Part shown: positions 24,486 through 37,930 of the stretch, piece by piece
Position numbering within the stretch: the first letter of the stretch is position 1
Layout: every line of letters begins with the position of its first letter
NCBI RefSeq assembly: GCF_950023065.1
Contig: NC_088679.1
Location: 39,308,001 to 39,372,000 of the forward strand
Origin: Planococcus citri
Lineage: Eukaryota > Arthropoda > Insecta > Hemiptera > Pseudococcidae
DNA length: 64,000 nt
Direction: 5' to 3'
Position numbers and translations under genes: made by a program
Notes under the pieces: generated by a model
The model's input: the letters and a program-made list of their open reading frames with translations, nothing else
What the model was told of the DNA's origin: nothing
Database searches by the model: none

Positions 24486-27400
24486 GGGCAAGTGGTTTAG
24501 ATATCATCTACATTAAAGTGCCAAATGAATGAGCTCGAGTTGGTCGATGCAAAGATATGGACGGTTTCGAGAAGACCGTGATATAAATTATGCTAGACTG
24601 ATTCCTGTAATGGTTTTGAATAAAAATAATATGGTTAAAAAACGCACCAGCAGTTTCGAGCTTACAACGCAGTAGGACGTACTCTCGCGCCAGACTATTG
24701 TGATATTGAACTTTTTCACGTTCTAAGTGTACTGTGTAGTATGGAAAATGCTCGCTATTATTTTTTTTATGCAAGTAGGTATAACGTCTGGAGTGAAGTT
24801 TTTGTTGAGTGTGATTATAATAAGGGACTAACTTGCGAAAGTTGCTAGATTGAGCTTTCGATCAGTTTTGTTGTATAAAATTACACTCACTCTTAGGCGA
24901 TAAATTTTCAAGCGAATGGAGATGAATTCACGTAAAAAAGTATTTAAAATTTTAAAAATCAAAATATTTGAGGTAGATATACTTATGCTAAATGTGGGTA
25001 TTCTTTAGTAAGTGATTTCATTTTTGGACACTCTTTGCTGTTTTTCCAGTTGATTCGAATACCCAAAATTTAGATCTGACTCCGAGATGTATTCCTTGTG
25101 TCGTTCTCTCAAAATAAATTTAATAATTTTATATCAAAAAATTGAAAAAAATTAGGCAAGAATATGAGTTTTGGATTTTTAGATTGACAGAATGAAGCTA
25201 CACCTCAAATTAATGTGAAATTCTGGTGTAAAAAAAAATAAGAAAATGGCTATGCCTATTAATCAAGATTTTATGCATTAAATACGAAGGTAGGTAAACG
25301 TCTCATCTGTCTAACTGCGTTTCATAATTAATGAAAAACTGTCGTTTCTCCAACACAATGATAATCTGCTTATGATAAAATATCGCAAAAAATCTTAAAA
25401 TTTTCGCGAAGATTGTTTATTGTGGAATTATATTTTCATTTTAAGAAATGACAAAGCGTGTTTTCAATCTTGAATTTGAAAAATGACGAATCAAACGCAG
25501 TAAAAGGTATCCGAATGAGAAATTTACGCTCGTTTCGATTCAACACATCGAATAATTTTCAAAAAATGCAGTCCACAAGTATCTCGACATCGCCATTATT
25601 TGCGAGGAGGCCGTTTCATAGACGTCATAATCTATAAAGCAAATAAAAAAATCGCGACGTCGAATAAGTAAAGTAAACAACACTCAATTCGTAATAGCCC
25701 TTCATCCCTTCTGAATACTTTCACCAAATAATGCAGTTTTCGGTTATAAAAGGAACTTTTATAAAAGTCTTTAATGTGTTTTTCCATTCTTTGTAAAAAT
25801 TGTCGTACAGTAATTTGGTGGGTACGAGCTGCGATAAAAACTCCTTAAAAAACTGCATATCTTTCAAATCGTTCGGTTTTTTGAGCCGCCATTGTGTAGT
25901 GGGTGAGTATCACCCAACTCCCATCGTATCGTTGAAATAATAGCAGAAATTCTTTTAGCGACGTACTTGGAGTAAAAGTCAATGTGAAAAAAACACCCGC
26001 AAATTTCACCCCTTCGGTGTAGCCTGAAAAAGCCGAATTGTTAAATTGATGCCTGTTTCTTTTTACGAGAAGGAAACTTTTATTGACGATATTGTGATTT
26101 TGAAATGGCCCTTGAATTATGCTAATTTATATCGGACTTTAATTTTTCCAATTTCAATTTCCATTCATTTCTAGAGAAGGTACCTATCCAAACTTATCAA
26201 AACATTTTTAGCCCATGATAGAGAAAAAATTGAAATGGTAAGTATGGTATTCAAAAATATGCCTCATACAAAAATTTGAAAAATTTAATTCAATTTTTCA
26301 AATGTTGACAAATTTTTAAAAATTCAAAGATTTACGAAAAATGCCAAAATCTGATAAAAATTGGGGCAAGCCGGTACCTATTTATAAGTGCACAGTTTTA
26401 AACATAATTTTTGAATTTTACCTTCCCAATTAAACTACAAATCTCTTGATAATCTACCTTCACCTCACTATTTTTAGCATCATAAAAAAATCAATCATTT
26501 TTCAAAATAAATACACGTTCAGTCGTCATGAAAATGAATATTTTGTACACTTTACCCACCCCTTGAATTTACTCCTGGCACATCATTTGTATTCAGCATA
26601 AATTCACCATGCATAGACATCAATATCCCGAGGAAATTCGGCTAAAAAAAGAAAGAGCGCCTTTTTTATAATAGAACGAAGAAGCGCAGGCTTTTTTTTT
26701 ATAAAACGACAGATGCTCGAAATCTCAATTCAGCGTTTACTGATAAAGAATTCTTCAGAATGTTAACGTTAAATGATAAATAAAACATCCCCCTATAGAG
26801 AAGGTACCTATAGTACTTACGTTTTACTTGCATTTTCTACTACTTGTGCTTTATGCGTTCCTTTTTTTTCTTCCTCGTAAAAATTTAATGAAAGCGACAT
26901 AATTAATCGTTCGCTGTGAAGAGTTAATGTGGAAATTAAAATTTCCATATATGTTCTTCTCATTTTTTATTACGTTGTCGCTATTTTGCGGAATATTGCT
27001 TAATACCGTATAGGTGTGTACGCGAGTAAAGAACAATAAGGGCGAATAAAATGACAAAAGAATCATCAAACCAATGTAATTTATAGGAGGGTAGGTATCT
27101 CATGTTTATTTATCTATTGTTTTTTAATTATTTTATCACGAGTCTTTTGTTCATTTTGCTCAAGTTTTTATTTTCATTTTGGGAATAGGTACCTACCTAA
27201 ATTACCTATCATTATTCTTATTTTAAAAGATAGGTATAGCCCATTTCGATGGAAATGAATACCATACTAATTAATTAATAGAATGCAGTGAAATAGATAG
27301 GTAAAAATTACATAGTAGGTGGTAGGTGCTAGGTAGGTAGAGATACATGCATCACTACAGTTGATATGTTTTCAATAATGATGATTCAATATAAAATGCT

Positions 27401-29889
27401 GTTCTTTCCTACGTTTCGAATACTTTCGTATTTGAGCTTTTAGCCATGTAATTTACTCAACTTAGGGTTTATTCGTCTCATTCATTAATCATTTCGTCTT
27501 CATCAATCAACAATTCGTCACCTTTTCGTTTTCCAATAAACGGTTGGTTACGATACATACAATTCTTTATCAATGTAAACCTTTATCGACCATCTTTCAA
27601 AGTACACGCTGACGTCGGTGATGTTTTAAAACACCCTCGAAAGTAGTAAAGATCCAACACATTTTCTACTTGAAATCATAAGCGTAAATCATCTTCGTTT
27701 ACGTTTATCCAGAAAAATATACAGATTCTTTTTTTTTTTTCGTTAAAGTGGTGTCACAAATTGATGTATTTATTTATTTATGAGGTATCGATACCAACTT
27801 ACACTTTTTCCAGCTGTTCGTATGGTATCTAAACCTATACTTTTTTTTCACCGGAATAGCTTCGACTGAATAGTTATGGAGTGGAAACTGAATCTGACAT
27901 CGATAAGAACTGCTATGTATTTTTCAAGGTGGCTAATATTTATCGCGTTGTTTCGTGAGAATCTAACGTTGGTTATCGATATTAATTTGGCTGTGTAATA
28001 TACGCTCGTATTTCAAAAATAAAACACTGCTAGCGAAGACATACTTATAGTACAGTATCTAAAAATCTTACGTAAAATAATGTACCGTATTGAATAGAAT
28101 GAAGAATAAAACACATAGTTTGAAGAGCACTTTATGTATTCGTAGACATTATAAAATCTTTCGCAACAAAAGCAAAAAGGATATGTTTCTTTCAAAACGA
28201 CTTGGTGTATGAGAACTCGAAGAAAGTAGTTATTAAAGTGTTACAGCGAGGAGAGAAAAAAGAACGTCTCAGCAGCGCTCATCTAGTGGGTTTTGTAAGG
28301 ACAAATCAGTTTCTTTAGAATTTCAGATATCCGTCGTAATAGAAAGTCTTAGAAGAAAAAAAGCAAATAAGTTGTGGCTTGGCTAGGTTCCTTCGGGAAA
28401 TCTCCCTACACTAGATAACGTGAAATTTTGCTCAGTGATACTCAGAACATCTAATAGCGTTTTATAATATTATTACTGCGTAGCTTGTCTGGATTTTCTT
28501 TTATTGGAAAGTAATTTCGCCGAGGTAAAAGGTACGTATATTTGAAAAATACGACATATGTTCGCTGCTGGAAAACCCAACTGCGAATGTTTTCTTTTCC
28601 GAGGCACTATGGCTATTCTTTCAATGAGATAAATAAATAATGTTTTTGTAATGTGCGTTTCATAAACTTTATATACGAGTATAATATGTCAAATGGTATT
28701 TATGCGTTGTGTTGATATCCTAAATTCTTGGAGCCTACCTACCTATCTAGTTATACCCATATGGATGATATTTTTATTTGGTATAGGTTAAGGTACGTAT
28801 GTAGTTACGAATAAGCATGATGTGGAAACTTGTAGTCTGTTAGGAAAATTGTTTCGAATTAAATATATGAAATGTATCATATGAATTTGAGTGGGTACCA
28901 TACCTACTTATGAAATGGGAGTAGGTACTTTTTTTACTTACTCACGATTCGTTTTTATCATGCTTATTGAAAAACATTTGAACGTCTTGACAGGTGTCCG
29001 GATTTGTGAAGGATTTATTAACATTTGTAACCGAGGCGATGCGATGTGAGAGTTTCCTTGAACATAAAATATGTACAACGTAGTTGCATGAAGTAGGTAT
29101 CGACAATTCCAAAAATTCTTTTTTCAGAATATTAGAAATATGTATTAAGTAGGTACATTGTTTTTGTACCTACCTTCACCTACTAGAAATTCCCATTAGA
29201 TACCTATTTGTGACATTCCGCTAGCACAGGGCTCATTTTCGGTCACGCCACAGAAGAATACAGACTTTAATTTTCAAAAAACCGTAAAATTCTTACTTTT
29301 ATACATTATTATCTATGTACTAAAGTTGATTTGGGCAATGTTTATGGCATTTTTTTGAAAATTTGTAATTTCCAAAATACGGTTGGAGGTTCCAGAATGA
29401 TTTGAAAATATTTTCAATCGACTTAGCACGTCAAAATAACAGTATTAGGTACCCTTCAAATTTCACCTAGCCCAATTCCTAAAATTTTGTGAAAACTGTA
29501 GGTAATTGTCGTCGATTTTCGGGAGGCTCCAAAACTGCCCAAAGTGATTCAAAATGGTTTCAAATGTATTGAGACGGGAGAACAGGAGGGGGTTAGATAG
29601 AGAGCATGAATAAGTATAACATTTCAGTTTTGAATTCATTTGGAGGAGAAACTTCAATATCTTTCACGGGGGTGGCGGGAAAGGGGCGAGATTCAAAACT
29701 TTTGACAATCGTTTTCTTTAAATTCTATATAAGTATCGCCAAAGAAAAAAATCAAATTTCCAAAAGAATGAAAAGTACCTAAATGGATAATTTCAAAGTT
29801 GAATTGGAAAATGGAAAAAGAGAATTTTTTCTCATACCTATTTATTAATTTTTAAGGAAAGAGAATAAAAATGTCAAGATTTTTTCAGA

Positions 29890-31262
29890 TTTGTTTCTTT
29901 TAATTCTACTTACATCACTCGAGAAAAATTTATCCGAAAATCAAATAACATTCTCAAAACTGTTAAAAATTCATCCTTGCGCATCTGCATAGGTGCTCTC
30001 TATTCTTCTCCAATTAATAGAATTTATTGTGAAGCTGCAGAGCTTCCTCCTGATTTTAAGAAAATTCTCATGACAAACAAATTCTCAACTACTGTTGCTA
30101 ATAATCCATCTCACCCTCTTCAAAAATTACTCAATGTCTACAGCTCTCAGCATTTCCTTTATACGTCAGGTCTAATCCCAGAATTTATCGAAAATATGAA
30201 CAACGTACAAATTGACCTAGAAAACCTTATCCATAAACCAATATCTTATTCCCCTTGGTCTCTCAAACCTATACAGATGAAATTCTATTTAAAAAACTAC
30301 CCAAAACATGATCACTTCCCATTATTAATCAAGAGTCATTACTTAGAACTTTTATCAAACTATACAGAATATAACTTATACTTCACAGATGGTTCAAAAA
30401 TTTCTAACATTCATACTGGTTATGCTTACTCAATTGATGACAAAGTTCTCAGTTTCAAAATTCACAACTGTGCCTCAATTTTTACTGCTGAACTCACTGC
30501 CATAAAACATTGCCTAATATGTAGATATAATTTCCATTCAATCAGGAAATAAAAAATTATTAATCCAAAGCGACTCACTAAGTTCACTACTATCCATTCA
30601 AAACATTTTTTCTGACCATCCCATAGTCCAAGACATACATATCTAAGTTTCTTTTTAACCTCCAAAATTATGATTACTCAATTAGCTTATAATGTATGTT
30701 CCCAGCCACATAGGTATCACTGGAAACGGAACTGTTGATAGACTAGCAAAAACAGCCGCTGCCCCCTCCCCTCTTTCCTCTCTCACTCCTGATGATATTA
30801 AATCTCTAATCACTCGTAACACATTTACCAACTGGCAGAACTTTTGGTCACAACAAACTTCAAACAAACTCTTCCAACATAAGAAAACCACCCTCCCCTG
30901 GAAAAATCTAGGCCACTTGAACAGAAAAGAAGAAATTCTCATCAGTAGACTAAGAATAGGCCACACAAAAATTACCTACTCATAACCACTTATACCAAAA
31001 AGAACCAAAACCTCCATGCCAATTTTGCAGTAACAAACCCACATCCATTCAACACATACTTTTCAACTATCCCCAACTGAAACAAAATAGACTCACTCTA
31101 CAGATAAAAGAAAACCCACCTACTATCCCTGACGAACCCTCTGAAATACAAAAATTCATCTCCCTAATAAAAAACATCAACCTCACAAACCAAATCTACC
31201 CCCCCCCCAATACGGGTGTAATAATCTTGTAATTATAAACACCCCCCCCCCCAAAAAAAAAA
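29890..31262 (+). mobile_element. 5'-truncated non-LTR retrotransposon (LINE) with RNase H, degraded
   Basis: Across several frames this segment carries, in order, the post-reverse-transcriptase connector (a SSLRICIGALYSSPI-like motif near 29971-30015), an RNase H domain, and the C-terminal zinc-knuckle-type region of I/Jockey-group LINEs (an RLRIGHT motif followed by PPCQFC and IQHILF, about 30946-31070). It ends in a C-rich then A-rich tail (31242-31262). The reverse transcriptase proper and the first ORF are missing, as expected for 5' truncation during insertion. It lies on the same strand as the Dscam exons. The left boundary is approximate. At least three frameshifts make it inactive. 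Confidence 0.85.
29900..31232 (+). pseudogene. LINE ORF2 C-terminal remnant: RNase H plus C-terminal domain
   Basis: The reading frame changes three times. One frame runs from about 29900 to 30552 and holds YFTDGSK (first catalytic Asp) and FTAELTAIK (catalytic Glu). The next, about 30545-30643, holds IQSDSLSSLLSI (second Asp). The next, 30692-30985, holds YVPSHIGITGN..VDRLAK (last catalytic Asp). The last, about 30981-31232, holds the Cys-x2-Cys...His stretch PCQFC...IQHILF. In intact relatives these lie in one frame. All four RNase H acidic residues survive, so the breaks look like small indels in a fairly young copy rather than long decay. No product is expected. Confidence 0.82.
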
Positions 31263-34200
31263 TCCAAAAACAGAGATTATACCTACTTATAAAATTTTAA
31301 TGGCTAAAAAATGGAGAAAAAAGCGCAAAGTATCAAATAAGGTGGTTTTTTATTTTGGTCAACATTTGACCTCCCTTACCCCCCCCCCCGCCTTGAGCTC
31401 AAAGTTTTAAAAAATTTTGTAGTACCCTAATGTACTCGTGTTAATGTGTGGTGTACTATCACATACAAATGTCAGTTGTTCAATTCTAATTTTACTATCG
31501 CCCGGAGATTATTACAAAATTATCATACGTACTCTGAAAGAAAAAATGAAAATTTTGAGAACTCCTGTATTTGGTAAAAAATGAACTTTGAACTTTTCTA
31601 ACGGCCTAATAGCAATCATGTACAAGTACTAAAGATGGCAAGACACCGCGTGAACTAAAAAAAAAAAATTGAAAAAATTGAAAAAATTGAATTTTTTTAA
31701 ATTTTGAAAACTTTGAATTCGAGCCGGAGAGAGACTAGGGTCAAACGTTGACCAAAAAAAATTTTCCGGCGTCTTATTGAAATCATTTGACCATGATTTT
31801 TTGCCAGGCTCCATTGAAATTCGAAAGAAGTTGACAAATGACGCATCCTGGTATCAAACCAGCAGGGTAGTATAAAAAAGTTGTGCAAACCCAGAACTTT
31901 TAAAAGGACTATTTTTCAAATATTTCATTTTTTGAGAAATGGAGATGGAGTCAAAATTTTCAGGTTTTAATGTTTCAATCATTTCAGGGAGGATAAAATA
32001 TGCACTTGGATAAAAATTTGCCATTTAAATGTCCAAATTACATTTTTTCGAATTAATGACAATAATATTTTACCACACCATCAAAGATACGTAAGCATAT
32101 ACCTAACTCATTAAAAAAGAGTGAGTTGGTCATGAGCAGGTTTGACTGCATTTTTGTTTCTGGTTGATAAGATATTGAAAAAGTGCAGGTGAAGACGCGC
32201 AGTATAAATAATCAAAATTGTAAAGCTTGAAATATTCCTCACACTTTTGAAAAACAACTCCTTGTAACCCGTACGTAACCATATTTCTACGCTCTGTTAA
32301 AAATTAATTATCACAGCACCATCAAAAGCAGAAATTGCCAGCACCAAATTTTATTAAATCCTCGCAAGAAAAATACCTTCGTGTTTTTTAGCGTATTCAT
32401 CTCGAACAATATCAATTTTTTATTTTACGACCCCGACGCTTCGAAACAACACAGAAAAGATTTTCAAAACGTCTTCCCAGCGAGTAAAAAATTACACGAC
32501 GCCGACGATATCTTTTAATAAAATTATTATCGCGCGCAAAGGTGATTGATTTTTTCATAAGTGTTTCGCTCCTTTCCTTAAAAAAGATTTTAATTCAATT
32601 TGAATAAATAACGCGAATAAACGGAGCGAAAAGCCGAATCGAAGAATTTTTCTGCATTTTAAAAGCTGCTATCTACAACCAACTACCTGACAAAAGTTCT
32701 AAAACATTTTGAACTTTCCCTTTTAACATAATTTTTTCATTTAAACTTGTTTGCAAGGCGAGGATTCACCTCATTCAATAAAATTATACGCAAAACGCTT
32801 AGAGCATCATTTAATTTATTCCTTTTTTTTTGTATTAAGAAAATGAAGGGCTTTAATTGAAAATTTGATTTAGTTTTTATCACCGCCTTATTAAAGGTTT
32901 ACTTAATATGATTGGAAAAATGGTATGGTATGATGTATATTGTAGGTATATTAACTCAGTTTGGAAACAAATTTTGCGAGTTTTTCGCTTGGTGAAATTC
33001 CGCTACCTACCGTGTATAAAATAATTTTCCGTTCGTATGGGTATGTAGACCTAGCCTTAAGCGGTAGTCGGCATCGAAAAGGTCCCAAGGTAGGTAATAC
33101 CGTTTGCAGGTAATTATAATTGCCGGCTATACAAAATTTGATTGTAACGTATGTGGCGATGGTAGGTTAGTGTATATAAGCTAAAATAGGATATTTGTAT
33201 ACAACGTAATATAGCACGGTAATTTGAAACCTGCGATATGAATTTAATCGTTCGCAGAACCGAGTTGTATACTGTATATTCTACTGTAGCATATAGTTAT
33301 ATAGCATAGTTTTTCGCTCACCGACGTATACCATCTTTTATGACATGTCAATTTCATGACAAAACCCGAAGGGTTAAAGAGTTATAATACAAATCGCAGC
33401 GAATTTAATTTCCATAGCTAATACGAGAAAGGTAGATAAATGCGATAGCATTGTCACAAATAATGTCCACCATCAGGGCGTATAGTTTTCAAATCCAGGT
33501 CATGTAACCGGTGCGAACATGTCAACTACACGGCGTTTTATTAATCCTTCATTCATAAACATACACGATTAATGAAAAGAAAAACGCGAAAAATTATTAC
33601 CTCGTATTCATCTAATTAAACCTAAGTCAAATAGAGTTTTTTTTTCAAGTTTTTAATTAAAAACATATTCACGCAATAAAATATGAAATCTTAAAATGGG
33701 GTTATAATGGCAAGGCAATCTCGTTACCATTCAGCACGTAGCCTATAACGTTTTTTTTTTTTTTTGAAAAAAATTTATTTATTTAATTTGGTTTGAAAAT
33801 CGAATACTCGGTGTGTTTTTTTTCTCGTTGGTAAATCTTCGTGGATGGAAATCTCTAGCACAATGAAAGAAATTAATTATTCGTTTTAATTTTTCTTTTC
33901 CATTTGCCCGTTATTATAATCATTTTCATAAATAATCATTTTTTCCCACTCTCGTCTCCGTGCGGTGTAGTCCGACTCTTTAATGGATTCTAAGCTGGTT
34001 TTGTTAATTGCGCAAAAGTAATTATATCAACGTTAAATTACTTAGTGCAGAACTTTCGCCAGGAAGTTATAGCGTGGCGGCGGTGACAACGAGTATCGAA
34101 AGGTTTAAGAGGGTATGAACTCTTCGTCGTCGCCGTAAGAAAATTTTCTGCATCTTTTGCGGAGTCTGAACAAAGTTCTAACTAAATATAAAAGCCACGC

Positions 34201-35329
34201 CCAGAATTACCGCTCGCTCATTAAAGCACCGAGAATATACTTTTTTTCTCACTTTATGTTTATAACCTTTCCCTTTCTTTTTGAACTTATCGGAACTAAA
34301 CGTTTTATAAAAACAATACTGCGAAATTCGGTCCAGTTTTCAATACCTATTCAGTACCCATTTGCTTAAGCGAACTGCGAAGGTAAAACGTTTCGTTTCA
34401 TTAAATTCGTTTTTATTGTTTCAATAAATTGGAAATTTTTCTACAAAAAACTTCGATTATTTGTGTACAAAGAAAACGCCAACAGCGATGTTTTGTTTAA
34501 TGAATTATAGGTACTTGCTATGTTTCGAGCTTTGAATAATACTTACCTACGCACAATTCAACAGGAAGGTTCTTTACTCTGAGTTGTGTCCAAATGATCA
34601 CGAACTAAGTTTTCCTACTTTATTCATGACGGTAGAGTGGAATGACAAAAAAAAAAGATTTCATGGATTGCGAGGAAAATTTGTAGAAAAGTTCACTTTT
34701 AGTAGGAGACAACCTAGAAAAACTTTTAGCCTCTCCCCCCCCCAAGACAAAAATTGGGCCATTTTTGAGGAAAACGTGGGTTTTTGCTACTTTTGACTCG
34801 TAGTAATAACTTCGGTCTTTTTCCTGAAAAGTTTTGAATTGAGTTTCTCAACCTCCCTGACTCATTGACTTGAAATAATTTGATTCCATATATTTAGTCC
34901 TCTATCAGCAAATTTACGATTTCTCATCAACTTTATAGCGATTTTACACCATAAGAATTTTTCTCAAAAAATTAAGGCTGAATTCATGTTTAGCTGGTTA
35001 AAGTTGGTGCCCCTATAGTAAAACACTGTTTTTTTGTTATTTTGATACTTTCAATATCCATTTCACCCCATACGTTTTAATTTTTCTCAGTGTTCTTTTT
35101 TATAAATGCTTGAGATAAATATTGTAGTCTTATCAATCTCACCTGAATGCACAACATAAGATTTTTTCAGAATTTTTTATACCAGGTGTAAGATCTTCAA
35201 AAATGCATGAAACTGCTTTTTCACGATTTTTCCCGCATAAATTGATCAATTTCGACCGAAAATTTTTCTTGAAATCTATCATTAAAAACGGCCAACCACA
35301 CTATAAACCCAAATAGGTAATGGACCAAA
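31263..35329. other. Non-coding A+T-rich DNA
   Basis: No gene, RNA or bounded element is visible. C-rich tracts occur at 31380-31389 and 34735-34742. The stretch is probably intronic. Confidence 0.5.
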
Positions 35330-35690
35330 TTTGTCAATTTTTTCTATGTTGAATTATTTTTACAAAAGAAATTTGAATTGCATGATTTTGGGAATCCTTG
35401 AACCCTCTTCAGGGTCACCCAACTGACCGAAATTTGTGTGTAGACCAATATCAACTCGAAGTACATCACAGTAGCAATTTCAGAGATTGAAAATCTTCGA
35501 TTTTTTTTTTACTTGCGAGTTGCGTGCATATTTTTCCAAATTATAAAAACCTGACTTTGACAAAAATGAGTGAAAAAAACAGGTTTTTAATCTCTCTCAA
35601 ATTGTAATTGGTATGTATGTATTTCGAGTTGATATTAGTCTAGACATGAATTTTGAATTTTGGCCACTTGGATGATTCGGAAGGGTAAAA
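35330..35690. repeat. Foldback repeat with arms of about 100 bp
   Basis: The left arm (about 35401-35505) contains GTAGACCAATATCAACTCGA. The right arm (about 35580-35685) contains the inverse of TAGACTAATATCAACTCGAA. The flanking arm sequences (CCAA-TG-CC-AAATT and AATTTGAGAGATTAAAA types) also pair. A diverged direct copy of the left arm plus centre occurs at 37625-37930. I infer a dispersed, foldback-type repeat family. There is no coding capacity, and no clear target-site duplication was found. Confidence 0.65.
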
Positions 35691-35736
35691 ACGTAAAACG
35701 GTCAAAACGGGGTCGGATAGATATAATACAGTTGCA

Positions 35737-35774
35737 TATTTACGGCAAACTGGTTATGCAATTTTATTAACATC
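35737..35774 (+). repeat. Dispersed 38-bp repeat, copy 1
   Basis: This copy reads TATTTACGGCAAACTGGTTA then TGCAATTTTATTAACATC. A similar copy lies at 52133-52170 on the same strand, and an inverted copy at 62619-62654. It sits just right of the foldback repeat and may be an edge of a longer family. Confidence 0.7.
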
Positions 35775-37624
35775 TTTGGAATTATGGTTTACGTGTAGTA
35801 GAGATTTGAAGGCAAAACGAAACCGCACTGTTACATTGGCCGAGTCGGGTTTCGATCAAAATATGCTACTTTTTATCGTTGTCGTATCCACATTAGTGGT
35901 CTCCTCCACGATTTTATTGGGGCAAAACAGGAAAAAATTCCAAAATCATGAAATATATCGAATACTTTCTATCAACGACACTGAACACAAATGTGTCTGG
36001 TGCCTACTTTACTTTTTTCAGATTCGACCTATACTACCAACCCTAGTGATCTTTCATTAGGGCCAATGCTTTGATATGAGCGAGAATATGATTTTAGGTT
36101 TTAGATCCGGCTCCTTCTGGTCATCTTTCCCTAGAACCAGTGCCCTCAGTTGACGTCTCTAATGAGATTAAAAATGTGTTTACCAGCTGTTTTATGATCC
36201 TCAAATTTGAAAACCCACAATTTTATTCTTCCCTGCCTTCTAAACAGTCACTAGGGTCATAAATTTATGTTTTAAAAAAAATAGTTAATATGTAATGTCT
36301 TAAACAAAACACCTGGATCACTTTCAAAAACCGAAAAATCAACTTCAACAGCACAATTGATTCTGAGGTGTGGATAATGAACTTTTCCAGTGAACCTTTG
36401 AGCCTATAATCGAAGAAAACGATTAACGACAGTTTCTTTGCAGGCAACTTCTGGTTCGTATTTTGGAAACTCCAATTGGACATTTTGTATTTTTCTCGAA
36501 TTCAATTTTAAATTTCTGATAAAAAGAAGCATTTGATATGTTTTCAAGTTTTCTCTATTGAACGCTGTAATATTCAGGAAATTTGGTTGAGAAAGCATAG
36601 CGAGTTTTTTTTAAAAAGATATGCTAAAATAGAATAAATGTGATTATAATTGAATTACTGTATACTGTATAGACCTCCAATATGCGAACGAAGAAAAGCG
36701 GCACTCGTAAATTGTAACTGATATTATTTCAACGTCGAGCATAAAATCAACATTGAGATCAAACCGTAGCCTATAGTATTCGGGTTTTTGTTAAAGGAAA
36801 ATGAAGTTTAGACCAGAAATACAACTTCTTAGCAAAACATTCCTATTCAGTGAAACATGTAAAAGCAAACTTTCTACAAAATTAATGACGAAATCTAGTC
36901 GCATAGAACCGGAGAAATCGTCTGTAGCAAAAAAAAAGTACCTAACAGCGATGTAGGCATACGTAAAAGTAATATATGTGTAATTTGAATTCCGCTTTCA
37001 GAACCAAACAAAGCAAAGCAACTCACAATCCTACGAAAAAAATAAAATAAAATAAAATAACTCCTCCTGTGTAATTATTACTTACTAATAGTCGAGAGTA
37101 CGCGTGTAACTTATAGAAAAGTTGGTGAAGTAAAGATAGAGAAATAATATCTGAAAAGTTCAACTTGAAGGTATTATACGTATGATTTCGTAGGCGACAA
37201 AATGTAATTCATAAGTTTTGACTTCCGCTGGTAATACGTCATCAACGCGGTGACAAAATTCAGGCTTTAGTATGAAATTTATACACCATCAACGCGAGTT
37301 TAAAAGATATACGGATTTCGGATGCGGGTATTAAATTACTTACGACGTTAATAAATAATTTTTAAGCTGATGCTGTTTATCAGGATTCAGGATGATAGCC
37401 AAGTTAATAAAATTGCATATCTTTAGTGGCGTAAAGAATCAGCTTTAATGAACGCCACATAGTCTTTATTTCAAGTTAAACAAACTTTCTTATACGTACA
37501 CTTAGAATGTAACTCGTAGATAATAGATGAGAGCTAATAAACAATTCCTATGCATTGTTCACAAAAAAAATGAATAATATGTACCATAAAGGAAGCCCAA
37601 CTATTCATACCATATTAGCCCAAA
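35775..37624. other. Non-coding A+T-rich DNA
   Basis: No gene is supported. A (AAAAT)n run lies at 37036-37060. The sequence AGTTAATAAAATTGCATAT at 37402-37420 partly matches the dispersed 38-bp repeat and may be a further fragment. Confidence 0.5.
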
Positions 37625-37930
37625 TTTGCACCAAATTCGTCAATTTTTTCATATTTTATAACCTTTTTATTCAAAGAAATTGAATCGCGCCATTTGGAGA
37701 ACCCTTGAAATCCCATCCAGGGCATCTACCCTGCCAAGATTTATGTCTGGACTGATATAAACTCGAAAATATTTCTACCTCATTCGTAGGTATACCTTCT
37801 AATTTAAATTTCAGAAAATCAAAAATCTTTGATTTTTTTACCCATGATGGATGAGTTTATTTTTTTCAAAACAGATAAAAAAAACCTACTTTGACGATGA
37901 GAATAAGTAAAAAAAAAAATCGAAAATTCT
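37625..37930 (+). repeat. Diverged direct copy of the 35330-35585 repeat
   Basis: The order of matching blocks is the same as at 35330-35585: a CGTCAATTTTTTC-AT block, AAGAAATTGAAT, AACCCTTGAAA, CCAGGGCA, then GGACTGATATAAACTCGAAA and a TTTGATTTTTTT tract. The right inverted arm present in the first copy is missing or unrecognisable here. This is a repeat, not a gene. Confidence 0.6.

Larger units (their letters stand above)
18022..29889. other. Non-coding A+T-rich DNA with simple repeats
   Basis: No gene is supported. A minus-strand frame at 20922-21278 (118 codons) is the longest, but it lies opposite a purine-rich tract and has no recognisable domain. Simple repeats include (TTTA)n at 18462-18499, a 17-base G run at 19391-19407 and a 22-base A run at 24464-24485. 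TAGGTA/TACCTA clusters occur at 27181-27340 and 28735-28800. Confidence 0.5.

Noticed and set aside
25895..25920. GGGTGAGTATCACCC hairpin
   Set aside because: A 6-bp stem is expected by chance in 64 kb; no associated T run or gene end.
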